A DNA stretch of 64,000 nt from Fictibacillus arsenicus (GTDB taxonomy: Bacteria; Bacillota; Bacilli; Bacillales; Fictibacillaceae): positions 620,001-684,000 of the forward strand of contig NZ_MQMF01000002.1 in the NCBI RefSeq assembly GCF_001999465.1. The letters are read 5' to 3'. Within the stretch, counting starts at the first letter, position 1, and every line of letters begins with the position of its first letter. Below the pieces are notes generated by a model. It was not told the DNA's origin. It worked only from the letters and a program-made list of their open reading frames with translations, and did not search any database. The translations under genes and the position numbers were made by a program. This document shows, one piece after another, positions 53,075-61,034 of the stretch.

Positions 53075-53647
53075 AGTGTGCTGTGTGTTTACTTGTTTAT
53101 TCTTTGCCCATTCATCTGCTAAAAGACCGTAAATGACATGGTCCACGTAATGGTCGTATAGCCATTCCGCTTGTCTGATCTTACCCTCTTCGGTAAATCC
53201 GAGTCTCTCAGGAATCGCCCGGCTTTTTCTATTTTCTTCTGCAGCTCTAATTTCAATACGGTTCAGGTTCAATTCATTAAATCCGTATTCGATAAAAGCT
53301 TCACACGCTTTCGTCATGATTCCGTTCCCTTGAAAATCTTTTCCCAGCCAATAGCCCAAAACCCCGATTTTATGGAGTTTATTAATCTCGTTAAATCCGA
53401 TTGTACCCGCAATTTTTCCTTGATATAAAATGGCCGCTGATTTCGGATAACCGCCCGTCTCGATAAATCCTTTTAACGTGGCTTGAATAAATTCTCTCGT
53501 ATCTTCTACCTGGTTCGTATAATCCAGCCAGCCTAACCATTCTTTCAGATAGTCTTTTGATTCGAAGGTTAAATTGAAAAGCTCGTCTGCGTCATTCACA
53601 TTTAATGATCTTAACGCGATATTTTCATCTATTTTATATAAAAACAT
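53060..53647 (-). CDS. GNAT acetyltransferase, RimL type
   Basis: About 195 residues of the ribosomal-protein alanine acetyltransferase (RimL-like) group. It has YWLGKDFQGNGIMTKACEAFIEYGF near residues 100-124 (acetyl-CoA site) and NRKSRAIPERLGFTEEGKIRQ near 135-155. ATG 53647 has AAAGGGG eight bases upstream; the longer frame from 53680 has no site. In cells such proteins acetylate N-terminal or antibiotic amines. Substrate unknown. Confidence 0.83.
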   Translation of the reverse strand: MFLYKIDENIALRSLNVNDADELFNLTFESKDYLKEWLGWLDYTNQVEDTREFIQATLKGFIETGGYPKSAAILYQGKIAGTIGFNEINKLHKIGVLGYWLGKDFQGNGIMTKACEAFIEYGFNELNLNRIEIRAAEENRKSRAIPERLGFTEEGKIRQAEWLYDHYVDHVIYGLLADEWAKNKQVNTQHTKQPS

Positions 53648-53794
53648 AGACGTGTCCCCTTTTTTGTCTAATGTTACCATATGCCTGTTTACTTCGAATA
53701 TTTCTTTAAAGCCTCTGATTTATTCCTATACTTATTCCAGCTATTCGGTAACGTTGCTCTTAATAACAAGATTGGAGATAGAAGGTTTTCATAA

Positions 53795-54661
53795 CTATCC
53801 ATTGTTTCGTTCTTGTGTATGGCTTTTAACAGGAATCCACACTTCAGACCTGTAGCCCTCTGATTCTAAAGGATCCGCGATATAAACCTCGATTTCGGGC
53901 AGTCCGGCATGTTCATATTCAGTTGCCGGAAACCATTCCTGATATATTTGACGAAATCCGTTCTGAATAGCTGCTGGAATCGATCCATTACACGGGAAAA
54001 CAGCCCAGGTTGAGGAGGGTATATAGAGTTGTGTTAATTCACCCATTGGAACCTCTTTCTCAACTTTCTTGCCAATCATATAAGTGAAATTTTCTTCGAA
54101 ATCTAATGTTATGCCGAGTATCGGCTTATTTGTTTCTAAGGAACTGAATTTCTCAAGTGTTCCGTCCTGCTGACATTCTCCCCAAAACCATTCACGGGTA
54201 TAGCCTTCCTTTCCACAAGTTAAAGTGGCAGATTTACCGATTACGCTAAACGATTCTTTTTCCTCTATTAAATAATCCACTTCCCTTTCTCCTTGGATCT
54301 GGAATTGGAATGAAAGACGTGGAAACGCTTTTAATGAAACGCCAGAACGGCGAGCTTCTGAGGGTGAAATACCATGGAGCTTTCGGAAAATTTTGGAGAA
54401 GGATTCCGGTGAATGATATCCATATTTTAAAGCTATATCGATCACTCTTGAAGAGGATACGGCCAGTTCTTGCGCAGCTAAAGTTAATTTGCGTTTTCGC
54501 ACATATTCGCCTACGGTCATTCCAGTTAACATATGGAACATCCTTTGAAAATGAAAAGGAGAAGAAAAGGCTACCTTAGCAATCGCATCGATATCCAGTG
54601 GTTCGTTCATCTTGCTTTCCATAAACTCTAAAGCATCTTCCACCCGTTTCAACCAGTCCAC
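53795..54661 (-). CDS. AraC-family regulator with GyrI-like effector domain
   Basis: A 288-residue regulator. Residues about 10-105 hold the AraC double helix-turn-helix (IDAIAKVAFSSPFHFQRMFH and VIDIALKYGYHSPESFSKIFRKLHG), and residues about 130-285 form a GyrI-like/SOUL-type effector-binding domain (PILGITLDFEE, WAVFPCNGSIP). This architecture matches multidrug- and metal-responsive AraC regulators such as the Rob/SoxS-related type. It starts with GTG after GAGGTGAT. The target gene is not evident from the neighbours. Confidence 0.85.
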   Translation of the reverse strand: MDWLKRVEDALEFMESKMNEPLDIDAIAKVAFSSPFHFQRMFHMLTGMTVGEYVRKRKLTLAAQELAVSSSRVIDIALKYGYHSPESFSKIFRKLHGISPSEARRSGVSLKAFPRLSFQFQIQGEREVDYLIEEKESFSVIGKSATLTCGKEGYTREWFWGECQQDGTLEKFSSLETNKPILGITLDFEENFTYMIGKKVEKEVPMGELTQLYIPSSTWAVFPCNGSIPAAIQNGFRQIYQEWFPATEYEHAGLPEIEVYIADPLESEGYRSEVWIPVKSHTQERNNG

Positions 54662-54944
54662 TCCTCATCACCTCTTGCTATTTATTAACTTGAATTTCGA
54701 TTCGGAAATCCTTTTTAAATAGACGATATTATATTCTACACCTGTTGAGTTACAACCTGCTATGCACGATTAAAATCGTGAACTATTGTCAGCAGCCTGA
54801 GCTAACCTGTTCAGTAAAAGCACGGAATGACAGGATTCATACCAGTGGCTTTTGTATAATGATTTCATGAAATAGATTGGAAGGAGGACATTAAATAAAT
54901 ATATTTTTGTATTGATAGAATGAACGAAAAAAGGAGAGATTAAT

Positions 54945-55667
54945 TTGATGAAAAAAAGATTAGTTAGTTTGATGACTGCGGCGGTCCTTTTCTCTTCCAA
55001 TTCAGCAACGTTTGCTTCCCAACCATCTGATCGGAGTGTGGAATATGTCGCGTTAGGTGATTCCATACCAGCCGGAATGACACCTTATGGTTCGTATGAT
55101 CTTAGCTATACAGATTATCTATTTGAACAGTTTAAAAATGGAGCGACTCAAGTAGTTTACAATAATTTTGCAATTTCCGGATACTCTTCAGACCAATTAA
55201 AAAATGACTTACAAAACAACAACACCATACGGCAAGAAGTAAGGGAGGCTACACATATTACCGTTACTATTGGTGCGAATGACTTGTTCAAAAGACTTCT
55301 ATCAGATCCATCCTCTGCATATGAAGGAGTCATCACGGCCAGTGACAATTTACAAACGATACTCAGTACCATCGACGAACTAAATCCTGACGTAGAAGTT
55401 TATGTAATGGGATATTATAATCCATTTGCCTACTACCCTGAACAAGTTCAAGAGTTTTTAGTTCCATTAAATGACGCACTGAACGCAGAAATTGAAAAGC
55501 GCACCGAAGCGAATGGTGATACGTTTGTTCCGACAGGAAATCGAATCGATCCACTTTTTGAGAAATATATGCCTAACCCAGAAGATAATCATTTGAATAT
55601 TAAAGGATACAAAATAATAGCAAAAGAATTCTGGAAGGCTATCATGCAAAACAAGAAAACCAAATAG
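54945..55667 (+). CDS. Exported SGNH/GDSL hydrolase
   Basis: A 240-residue secreted esterase/lipase-like protein. The signal peptide covers about the first 25 residues (ends SNSATFASQ). The SGNH blocks follow: YVALGDSIPAG near residue 35 (catalytic serine), the IGANDLF segment near 108 (Asn of block III) and EDNHLNIKGY near 222 (Asp/His). It acts outside the cell on lipid or acetylated sugar substrates. AAGGAG lies eight bases before TTG 54945; ATG 54948 is an equally possible start. A terminator follows. Confidence 0.88.
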   Translation: MMKKRLVSLMTAAVLFSSNSATFASQPSDRSVEYVALGDSIPAGMTPYGSYDLSYTDYLFEQFKNGATQVVYNNFAISGYSSDQLKNDLQNNNTIRQEVREATHITVTIGANDLFKRLLSDPSSAYEGVITASDNLQTILSTIDELNPDVEVYVMGYYNPFAYYPEQVQEFLVPLNDALNAEIEKRTEANGDTFVPTGNRIDPLFEKYMPNPEDNHLNIKGYKIIAKEFWKAIMQNKKTK

Positions 55668-55682
55668 CTTTGAATCTAGCAA

Positions 55683-55710
55683 AAACGACTCGTCCATTTA
55701 CGAGTCGTTT
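55683..55710. terminator. Bidirectional terminator after the SGNH gene
   Basis: A ten-base perfect stem (AAACGACTCG with CGAGTCGTTT) with an eight-base loop, between the SGNH gene and the converging next gene. Confidence 0.8.
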
Positions 55711-55786
55711 CTGCTGTTTCCCCTTTTAATTATTGAAAGATCAAAAGTCTTGTGCTATTCATTTCTTTTTTATGTTATGTAGTAAT

Positions 55787-56548
55787 TTATTTGTATTTGG
55801 TTAAGGCATCAAACAAGAAGTCTTTGTTGTAGTTTGCTTTTTCATGAATGACGCTAACCCAATGTTCAATAGAATCCGTTTGTTCCCCTTGATGCAAACC
55901 TTCATTCGTACTGAGAAAGCTCTCCCAGTTATAAAATTCCCAGTGAGCCACTTCAGATTGGTAAGGAATTCTACACTCAAATAGAGGGTAGGGATGGATG
56001 TGATTTTGTGAAAACTCTGCTGCATGCGTAAAATCATTCATATTAATCGGCTCAAGATTGAACGTTTGTGTGGACCACTTCCCATTTGGCCGGTGGTAAA
56101 GGATTTCGATAAAGCCGTTGTTCTCCGGTTGAACCTGGATGTTAGCTCCCGGAAAAAAGCCAGTCAGCTTCTCGTTGGTGTAATCGTCAGCATCTGTATC
56201 CACCAAGATTGGAGTTAACCACTGGTCTCCAAGATCACACATGTACCGCCTGCCATTCTCGTCTAGAGCAATAACAGCCACATGTGCTTTTTCCGTGTTA
56301 AACTTTGATCCTATCGGATAGGCTTTTACCACATCTTTTTTAAATTCATCCAGCAGCCAAAGAGCCAGATCAAAGCAATTACCGGTAATACCGTATTGCG
56401 CTCGATGTTCTTTCATCTGGGAAACATCTCTTTGTTTCTTTTGAGTTCCTTGGTCGGAATACCAAGCCTTTGTTAGGGTTTCCATGGGAAAACTATCAAA
56501 CTTCTTCCATGTATGTAAAATGCTTTTTGAAGGATATATATAAATCAC
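55787..56548 (-). CDS. Arylamine N-acetyltransferase/transglutaminase-like protein
   Basis: About 253 residues. The GITGNCFDLALWLLDEF segment (near residue 54-70) has a cysteine placed as in arylamine N-acetyltransferase and transglutaminase-like folds. KAHVAVIALDENGRRYMCDLGDQW (about 90-115) gives the histidine and the aspartate of a Cys-His-Asp triad. I do not name a substrate. The start is uncertain: the very good ribosome site GGAGGTGA overlaps GTG 56548, and no ATG/GTG/TTG lies at the normal distance; the in-frame ATA at residue 4 would be correctly placed. An in-frame ATG occurs at 56485. Confidence 0.7.
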   Translation of the reverse strand: MIYIYPSKSILHTWKKFDSFPMETLTKAWYSDQGTQKKQRDVSQMKEHRAQYGITGNCFDLALWLLDEFKKDVVKAYPIGSKFNTEKAHVAVIALDENGRRYMCDLGDQWLTPILVDTDADDYTNEKLTGFFPGANIQVQPENNGFIEILYHRPNGKWSTQTFNLEPINMNDFTHAAEFSQNHIHPYPLFECRIPYQSEVAHWEFYNWESFLSTNEGLHQGEQTDSIEHWVSVIHEKANYNKDFLFDALTKYK

Positions 56549-56672
56549 CTCCCCCTGATTTTTTACTAGGCTCTCTATATGTTCAATAATAAGTTGAATT
56601 TTATAAAGTAGTTACATTTCTTTTTTCTTTCTTACTCCTTACATTAATCAATCCTTTTCGAGGCATTTATTA

Positions 56673-56843
56673 TTAATGTTGAAGGAACAAGGTTAGCTTT
56701 TTGAATCGAGTACCATTTTGAAGGATTCTCTGAATGCTCCTCAGGTAATTTAACGAATTACAACTACCACAGCCAATGTCGAGTCCCTTTTTTCCGGATA
56801 TGGAACCAAATTCATGTGTTGCCACTCCTATTAATCTTTCAGA
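56673..56843 (-). pseudogene. Remnant of an S-adenosylmethionine methyltransferase
   Basis: In one minus-strand frame the sequence reads SERLIGVATHEFGSISGKKG followed by LDIGCGSCNS, a clear SAM motif I. The frame runs about 56 codons between TAA 56673 and 56843, with no start codon and a stop upstream. A further fragment (EFDREGTKKRF) is in a different frame upstream. The catalytic and C-terminal parts are missing. It is a decayed small methyltransferase gene. Confidence 0.6.
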
Positions 56844-56906
56844 TGTTTTTTAGCAAAGCGCTTCTTAGTTCCTTCTCTATCAAATTCTTCTTTATTTCAA
56901 TAAAAA

Positions 56907-56937
56907 AGTGCACTTCTCCTTCTTGAAGAAATGCACT
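56907..56937 (-). terminator. Terminator-like repeat, copy 4
   Basis: AGTGCACTTCT pairs with AGAAATGCACT (one mismatch) around CCTTCTTGA, with the same TTCAATAAAAAAG flank as copy 1. It ends the VOC gene. Confidence 0.8.
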
Positions 56938-56954
56938 CGATTAAAGCAGCTTTT

Positions 56955-57296
56955 TTATTTTTTTGACATGTCTATTATACGTATTGGATTACCTGAATCA
57001 TCACTGAATATCGCATATCTGCCTGGTGGAATATCACTCGGCTCTTTTACAAAAATAAGGGATGTATTGTTTTCGTTATAAAACTCATCAACGCTATCAA
57101 CTAAGAAAATACTTCCTGGTCCGTATGTATGTTCTTCTGCATCTTCTTCAAGCAGGATTTGGGTATCCGCATTTGTTTTGAATGCCACAGTATGTTCCCC
57201 TTCTCTCCAAGCCTCTTCCATACCCAAAACATCACGGTAAAAAGATACTGCTTTCTTCATCTCTTTAACAGGTTGCGAATGAAACACTAACTTCAT
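56955..57296 (-). CDS. Glyoxalase/VOC superfamily protein
   Basis: A 113-residue VOC-fold protein with MKEMKKAVSFYRDVLGMEEAW at the start, typical of glyoxalase/bleomycin-resistance/dioxygenase proteins, and FSDDSGNPIRIIDM at the end. Metal-binding residues of glyoxalase are not all evident. It might detoxify electrophiles or bind drugs. Its ATG lies inside the end of the small membrane-protein gene (32-base overlap), so the two are coupled. A terminator follows. Confidence 0.8.
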   Translation of the reverse strand: MKLVFHSQPVKEMKKAVSFYRDVLGMEEAWREGEHTVAFKTNADTQILLEEDAEEHTYGPGSIFLVDSVDEFYNENNTSLIFVKEPSDIPPGRYAIFSDDSGNPIRIIDMSKK

Positions 57297-57513
57297 AATA
57301 CCCCTGAAGCGTAAAATTAGAAAATAATTTAATGCAGAATTTATATGTTAAATAAGTCACTAAAGCGGATAGAAAAGGACTAAATGCAAAAACTGAGGTA
57401 TATAGAAAAGCCCCATATTCCATTGATTCAATAAAATATATATTAGAAGAAATCCATACAAAGAATATCCACCAACTGATTAAGGATGAGATGATAAAAA
57501 TCAAATTTTTCAT
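57265..57513 (-). CDS. Small three-span membrane protein
   Basis: About 82 residues starting at ATG 57513, with AAAGGGG seven bases upstream; the longer frame from 57594 lacks a ribosome site. Two or three hydrophobic segments cover the protein (about residues 4-24, 36-57 and a short third). The C-terminal stretch overlaps the start of the VOC gene. No family recognised. Confidence 0.6.
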   Translation of the reverse strand: MKNLIFIISSLISWWIFFVWISSNIYFIESMEYGAFLYTSVFAFSPFLSALVTYLTYKFCIKLFSNFTLQGYYEVSVSFATC

Positions 57514-57602
57514 AGTCTTACCCCTTTGTACTTTTGAACATAATTCTACAAATAAAGAGGTATCTCCTTGTTCACCCTGTTCAATAAATTTCATGAAAAA
57601 GG

Positions 57603-57627
57603 CGTTAATCCTTCTTGGATCAACGCA
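57603..57627 (-). terminator. Terminator of the ABM-domain gene
   Basis: GCGTTAATCC pairs with GGATCAACGC (one mismatch) around TTCTT, with a T-rich tail on the minus strand. It is a relative of the other CTTCTT-loop hairpins and ends 15 bases after the ABM gene stop. Confidence 0.65.
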
Positions 57628-57642
57628 CTAAAAATGATATCT

Positions 57643-57939
57643 TTACGAAAGGTTTACTGATTCAAAATGTTCTACTATTGGAAATGGATCATAAAAATGA
57701 TGAAGCTGTTCTTTCCACGTTTGGTATTCTACTGATTGTCTAAAACCTACTGTATGATCTTCTAAACTTTCCCATTTAACTAAAAGTAAATACTTTCCTT
57801 TTACCTCCATACACCGTTGTAATTCGTGAGATATGTATCCTTTCATTGATGAAATAATCTTTGAAGCATTATAAAAGGCTTTTTCATATTCCCCTTCCAT
57901 TCCTGGTTTAACTTGTAGCATAACAGCTTCCAATATCAT
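57643..57939 (-). CDS. Antibiotic biosynthesis monooxygenase (ABM) domain protein
   Basis: A 98-residue dimeric alpha+beta barrel protein of the ABM superfamily. The expected start (VMLQVKPGMEGEYEKAF) and the KWESLEDHTVGFRQS segment are clear. Members are small heme- or quinol-modifying monooxygenases, or have unknown substrate. AAGGAG lies upstream of ATG 57939. It is monocistronic. Confidence 0.82.
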   Translation of the reverse strand: MILEAVMLQVKPGMEGEYEKAFYNASKIISSMKGYISHELQRCMEVKGKYLLLVKWESLEDHTVGFRQSVEYQTWKEQLHHFYDPFPIVEHFESVNLS

Positions 57940-58092
57940 GTAATCACTCCTTATTTAAAGTATAACAATAATAAATTCGAATATTGGAAGTATTATTACT
58001 TTAACTTTCCCAAACATAAAAAAGACACATTTCTTACAGAAAAGCACCCGATTGTGGAATAAGTTTGTAGCTCAATCTTAAATTAGTGCATT

Positions 58093-58236
58093 CTATTTTA
58101 ATAATTGATCTTTCCTAAGGGCTAACTCTTCGTCAGTAATGTCATCTCCATCAAAATCAAGACGGAATTCCTGTCCTTGTATTCCACTGCCATTAGTAAA
58201 TACAATTTCAAAGTCGAATTGAACTCTTTTATCCAT
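58093..58236 (-). CDS. Short protein resembling the N-terminus of a cyclase-like family, possibly truncated
   Basis: A 47-residue frame from ATG 58236 to TAG 58093. The sequence (IVFTNGSGIQGQEFRLDFDGD followed by DITDEELALRKDQLLK) resembles, from memory, the first part of a larger cyclase-like protein in Bacillaceae and cyanobacteria, which normally continues by about 20 residues. The end looks replaced. Only a weak ribosome site is present. It may be a truncated remnant or a real short gene. Confidence 0.4.
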   Translation of the reverse strand: MDKRVQFDFEIVFTNGSGIQGQEFRLDFDGDDITDEELALRKDQLLK

Positions 58237-58257
58237 TTTGGTTCCATCTTTTTATTA

Positions 58258-58560
58258 GTTATAGGTTGTTAATACATATTCTAGTTTATTGAAACATTAC
58301 CTTCCTGAACTCCCCCCTTAAGATCAATATAAAAAGAGCTACATTAGTTCCTGAATCTTCAACAAACGCGCCGATCGTTAAGTAAGAATAGTCTCCTGAT
58401 ATTGCAGCTGAAATTTTAGATTTTCCACTCCAACTTCCTCAATGCTTCACGTTTTAGATAAACATTGTTCTTTAAATACAATACTTCTCTTCCTTCCCCT
58501 AACTTATCGATAATCCAGATATTCCTCTCTAACCTCTTTAATTCATTAGAAAATTCGTTA
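58258..58560 (-). pseudogene. Probable gene remnant upstream of the ger operon
   Basis: Minus-strand frames in two phases give fragments with protein-like content but no start codon: KRLERNIWIIDKLGEGREVL then LKNNVYLKREALRKLEWKI, and, in another frame, AISGDYSYLTIGAFVEDSG. They are probably parts of one decayed gene. I cannot name the family. It fills the gap before the ger operon; no other gene is seen here. Confidence 0.35.
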
Positions 58561-58642
58561 TCACACTATTAAAATTTTCGTATAAAAACTCCTCTTGATG
58601 CAAATAATTTTGTTAGATTTCTTTATGTTGAGGGGCAAATTC

Positions 58643-59953
58643 ATGAGAAATATTATAAATGAGATTAAATCCGAGTTTTCTACACACGACGACTTTTTCA
58701 TCGAAGAAGGGTTCTTTGATAGTTCAGCATTCTTTCTAATGGGATTTAATACTCTAATAGATACAACTAGGTCAAAACTATATGTTCAACAAATAGCTAT
58801 TACGTCCCCTTCAGTAAAGGCACTTTTCATAAACCTTAGTGATCAGATTAATGTTGATAAAGATAAAATAATAGAGGCCATATTAGAAGGGAAATTAGTG
58901 CTGTTTTCTGAAAATGGCGATCAGAACGCCATTGTTGATCCCATCTCCCAAAATCTGAAGAGAGGCATTGAAGAACCTAAAAATGAAAGTACTATTCAAG
59001 CCTCGATGGACGCCTTTGGAGATGATGTAAATGCGAATGTTGGAATGATCAGAAAAAGATTGAATACGGAGCGACTGTGCCATCGTTCCTATCATGTTGG
59101 GAATCTTGAAAAAAGAAAGTTGGCTATGCTCTATATACAAGGGAATGCCCCTAATGATCTTGTTGAAAGAGTCAACCAGCAGTTAAGTTACATAAAATCA
59201 GATATTGAATCTATCGATGATTTAAATCGACATTTTGGTAAGCGGAGATTGAATCCTGTCAGTCATCTATTCACAACTGAACTTCCGATTCCAGCCATCC
59301 ATGCTTTGAAAAAGAACAGAATTGTTCTTTTTATTGATAATTGCCCATTCGCACTTGTTTTTCCTCATCTACTCTGGGACATGTTTAGTAGTATTAACGA
59401 TAGAAATTTTACCTTTCCACTGTCAGTTATGCTAAGAATTTTTAGAATCATTGGGGCTGTTGCAACACTTATACTTCCCGCTCTTTATGTCGCTTTGGTT
59501 TCAGTGAACACAGAAGTATTTAAAACTGATCTTGCGTTGTTTGTAATAAAAAGCAGGGAAGGTATTCCATTATCCGCATTTCTTGAAACGATTGCTATGG
59601 TCGTTCTAGTGGATTTAATATTAGAGGCCATAGTAAGACTTCCTAAGAGCGTTGGTCCTGCCATAACAATGGTAGGAGGAATCATTTTAGGACAAGCCAT
59701 GGTTGAAGCCAAGCTGGTCAGTAATCTATTAGTTATCGTTATTACCGCTGTTGTAATTGCCAGTTCGGCCGTTATTGGTATGCAAAACTCTTTGTACATT
59801 CGCTTACTAAAGTATCCAATCTTAATCCTGGCATCAATATTTGGAATCCTAGGTGTTTGTACGGGTTTAATTTTCACAATCATATATTTAGCTAGTTTAA
59901 CTTCGAACGACATACCATATACAACGTTTCGAATTGGTGAAAAGGAGACATAA
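58643..59953 (+). CDS. gerA: Spore germination protein, GerA family
   Basis: A 436-residue GerA-type subunit of a germinant receptor in the spore inner membrane. The N-terminal soluble part is followed by a NVGMIRKRLNTERL segment, then ELPIPAIHALKKNRIVLFIDNCPFALVFPHLLWDMFSS, and five membrane helices in the second half. ATG 58643 has GAGGGG seven bases upstream. The protein is shorter than typical GerAA (about 480), and some highly conserved residues differ (PSVGPAITMVGGIILGQAMV), so it is a divergent paralogue. It forms an operon with gerB and gerC directly after. Confidence 0.88.
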   Translation: MRNIINEIKSEFSTHDDFFIEEGFFDSSAFFLMGFNTLIDTTRSKLYVQQIAITSPSVKALFINLSDQINVDKDKIIEAILEGKLVLFSENGDQNAIVDPISQNLKRGIEEPKNESTIQASMDAFGDDVNANVGMIRKRLNTERLCHRSYHVGNLEKRKLAMLYIQGNAPNDLVERVNQQLSYIKSDIESIDDLNRHFGKRRLNPVSHLFTTELPIPAIHALKKNRIVLFIDNCPFALVFPHLLWDMFSSINDRNFTFPLSVMLRIFRIIGAVATLILPALYVALVSVNTEVFKTDLALFVIKSREGIPLSAFLETIAMVVLVDLILEAIVRLPKSVGPAITMVGGIILGQAMVEAKLVSNLLVIVITAVVIASSAVIGMQNSLYIRLLKYPILILASIFGILGVCTGLIFTIIYLASLTSNDIPYTTFRIGEKET

Positions 59954-59954
59954 A

Positions 59955-61034
59955 GTGACTCGACTACTTCAAATTGGAATCACTTTCATTATCATAAACT
60001 TGAGTTTTGGCTATTTAATCTACCCTGATCTCATTTATAAGCTAACCCATACTGCTCATTGGGAATTGGTTATGTGTCATGCGCTTTTTCAATTGTTTTT
60101 AATTTGGATTTTTATGAAAGGTTTAAGTTATTTTCCGCAAAAAGATGTCGTTGATATTTATCTAAAGATAGGTAGATGGTTGGCATTCCTATTCTTCATC
60201 CCGTTTGTCATTAACTTGATTATGATTGTTGCTTTTAATATTCGTGTACATACCGAAGTCATTATTTCAATATTTTTACCCCGTACCCCCATTTGGGCAA
60301 TCTTGATACTTTTATTTTTCATTTCAGCATATACGGCAACAAAAGGAATTGGAACCATTTTACGCTGCTCGGTCTTTATCTCCATCTTAGTTATTCCTTT
60401 AGTGGTATTTAATATTTTTTCTTCTTCGGTAAATTTTGATCTACATAATGTTTCGCAAGTTATGGATCTACCTATACATTCCTGGTTAGACATAAAGTTC
60501 TTCTATCTATTGGGATTGTCACCATTTTTATTTTTGGGATTTATGACTTCTGAAACAAACTTAACATTCCGTAAGCTAATTGTACCGTGGATAAGTGTAA
60601 CCCTATTTTTCCTTTCAGTGGTCTATATACCGTTGTTTATCTTTGGACAAGAAACTGTTGTCAGGCTCACCAATCCTTTTGTAGAAGCGATGGATTCAGT
60701 TGACATTAGCTGGTTTTCATTTAACCGACAAACGGTATTCTTTGGTGTATCTTTAGTCGGATTAGTGATATTCGCAAATGCAGTTATTCTTTGGATGGTC
60801 GGTCAGGTGGCAAAAAAAATAAGTGAATGGCGAGTAATAAAACCTTCTCATTGGATAATTGGTGCATCTGTCCTCTCCTTTATGTTTGCGCTAATCGTTC
60901 CGAATAAGACTTTGATTGAAAAATACTTTTTGTGGAGCATAGGAGCTCAAACCGTTTTTATGGTTATCACTCCGTTTATCATTTTTATCTATGGTTATTT
61001 ATCGGAAAGAGACGTGTTGGGATATGAAGAATAA
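59955..61034 (+). CDS. gerB: Spore germination protein, GerB family permease
   Basis: About 359 residues with ten membrane spans, the amino-acid-permease-like GerB subunit that senses germinant. It starts at GTG 59955, one base after the gerA stop, with GGAG seven bases upstream. Family features include the early IGITFIIINLSFGYLIYP helix and HTEVIISIFLPRTPIWAILI. It precedes gerC, which overlaps by 11 bases. The ligand is unknown; GerB subunits determine which germinant the receptor reads. Confidence 0.88.
   Translation: MTRLLQIGITFIIINLSFGYLIYPDLIYKLTHTAHWELVMCHALFQLFLIWIFMKGLSYFPQKDVVDIYLKIGRWLAFLFFIPFVINLIMIVAFNIRVHTEVIISIFLPRTPIWAILILLFFISAYTATKGIGTILRCSVFISILVIPLVVFNIFSSSVNFDLHNVSQVMDLPIHSWLDIKFFYLLGLSPFLFLGFMTSETNLTFRKLIVPWISVTLFFLSVVYIPLFIFGQETVVRLTNPFVEAMDSVDISWFSFNRQTVFFGVSLVGLVIFANAVILWMVGQVAKKISEWRVIKPSHWIIGASVLSFMFALIVPNKTLIEKYFLWSIGAQTVFMVITPFIIFIYGYLSERDVLGYEE

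Noticed and set aside
54770-55066. Minus-strand 98-codon frame across the SGNH gene start
   Set aside because: It overlaps the ribosome site and signal peptide region of the SGNH gene, and has no ribosome site itself.
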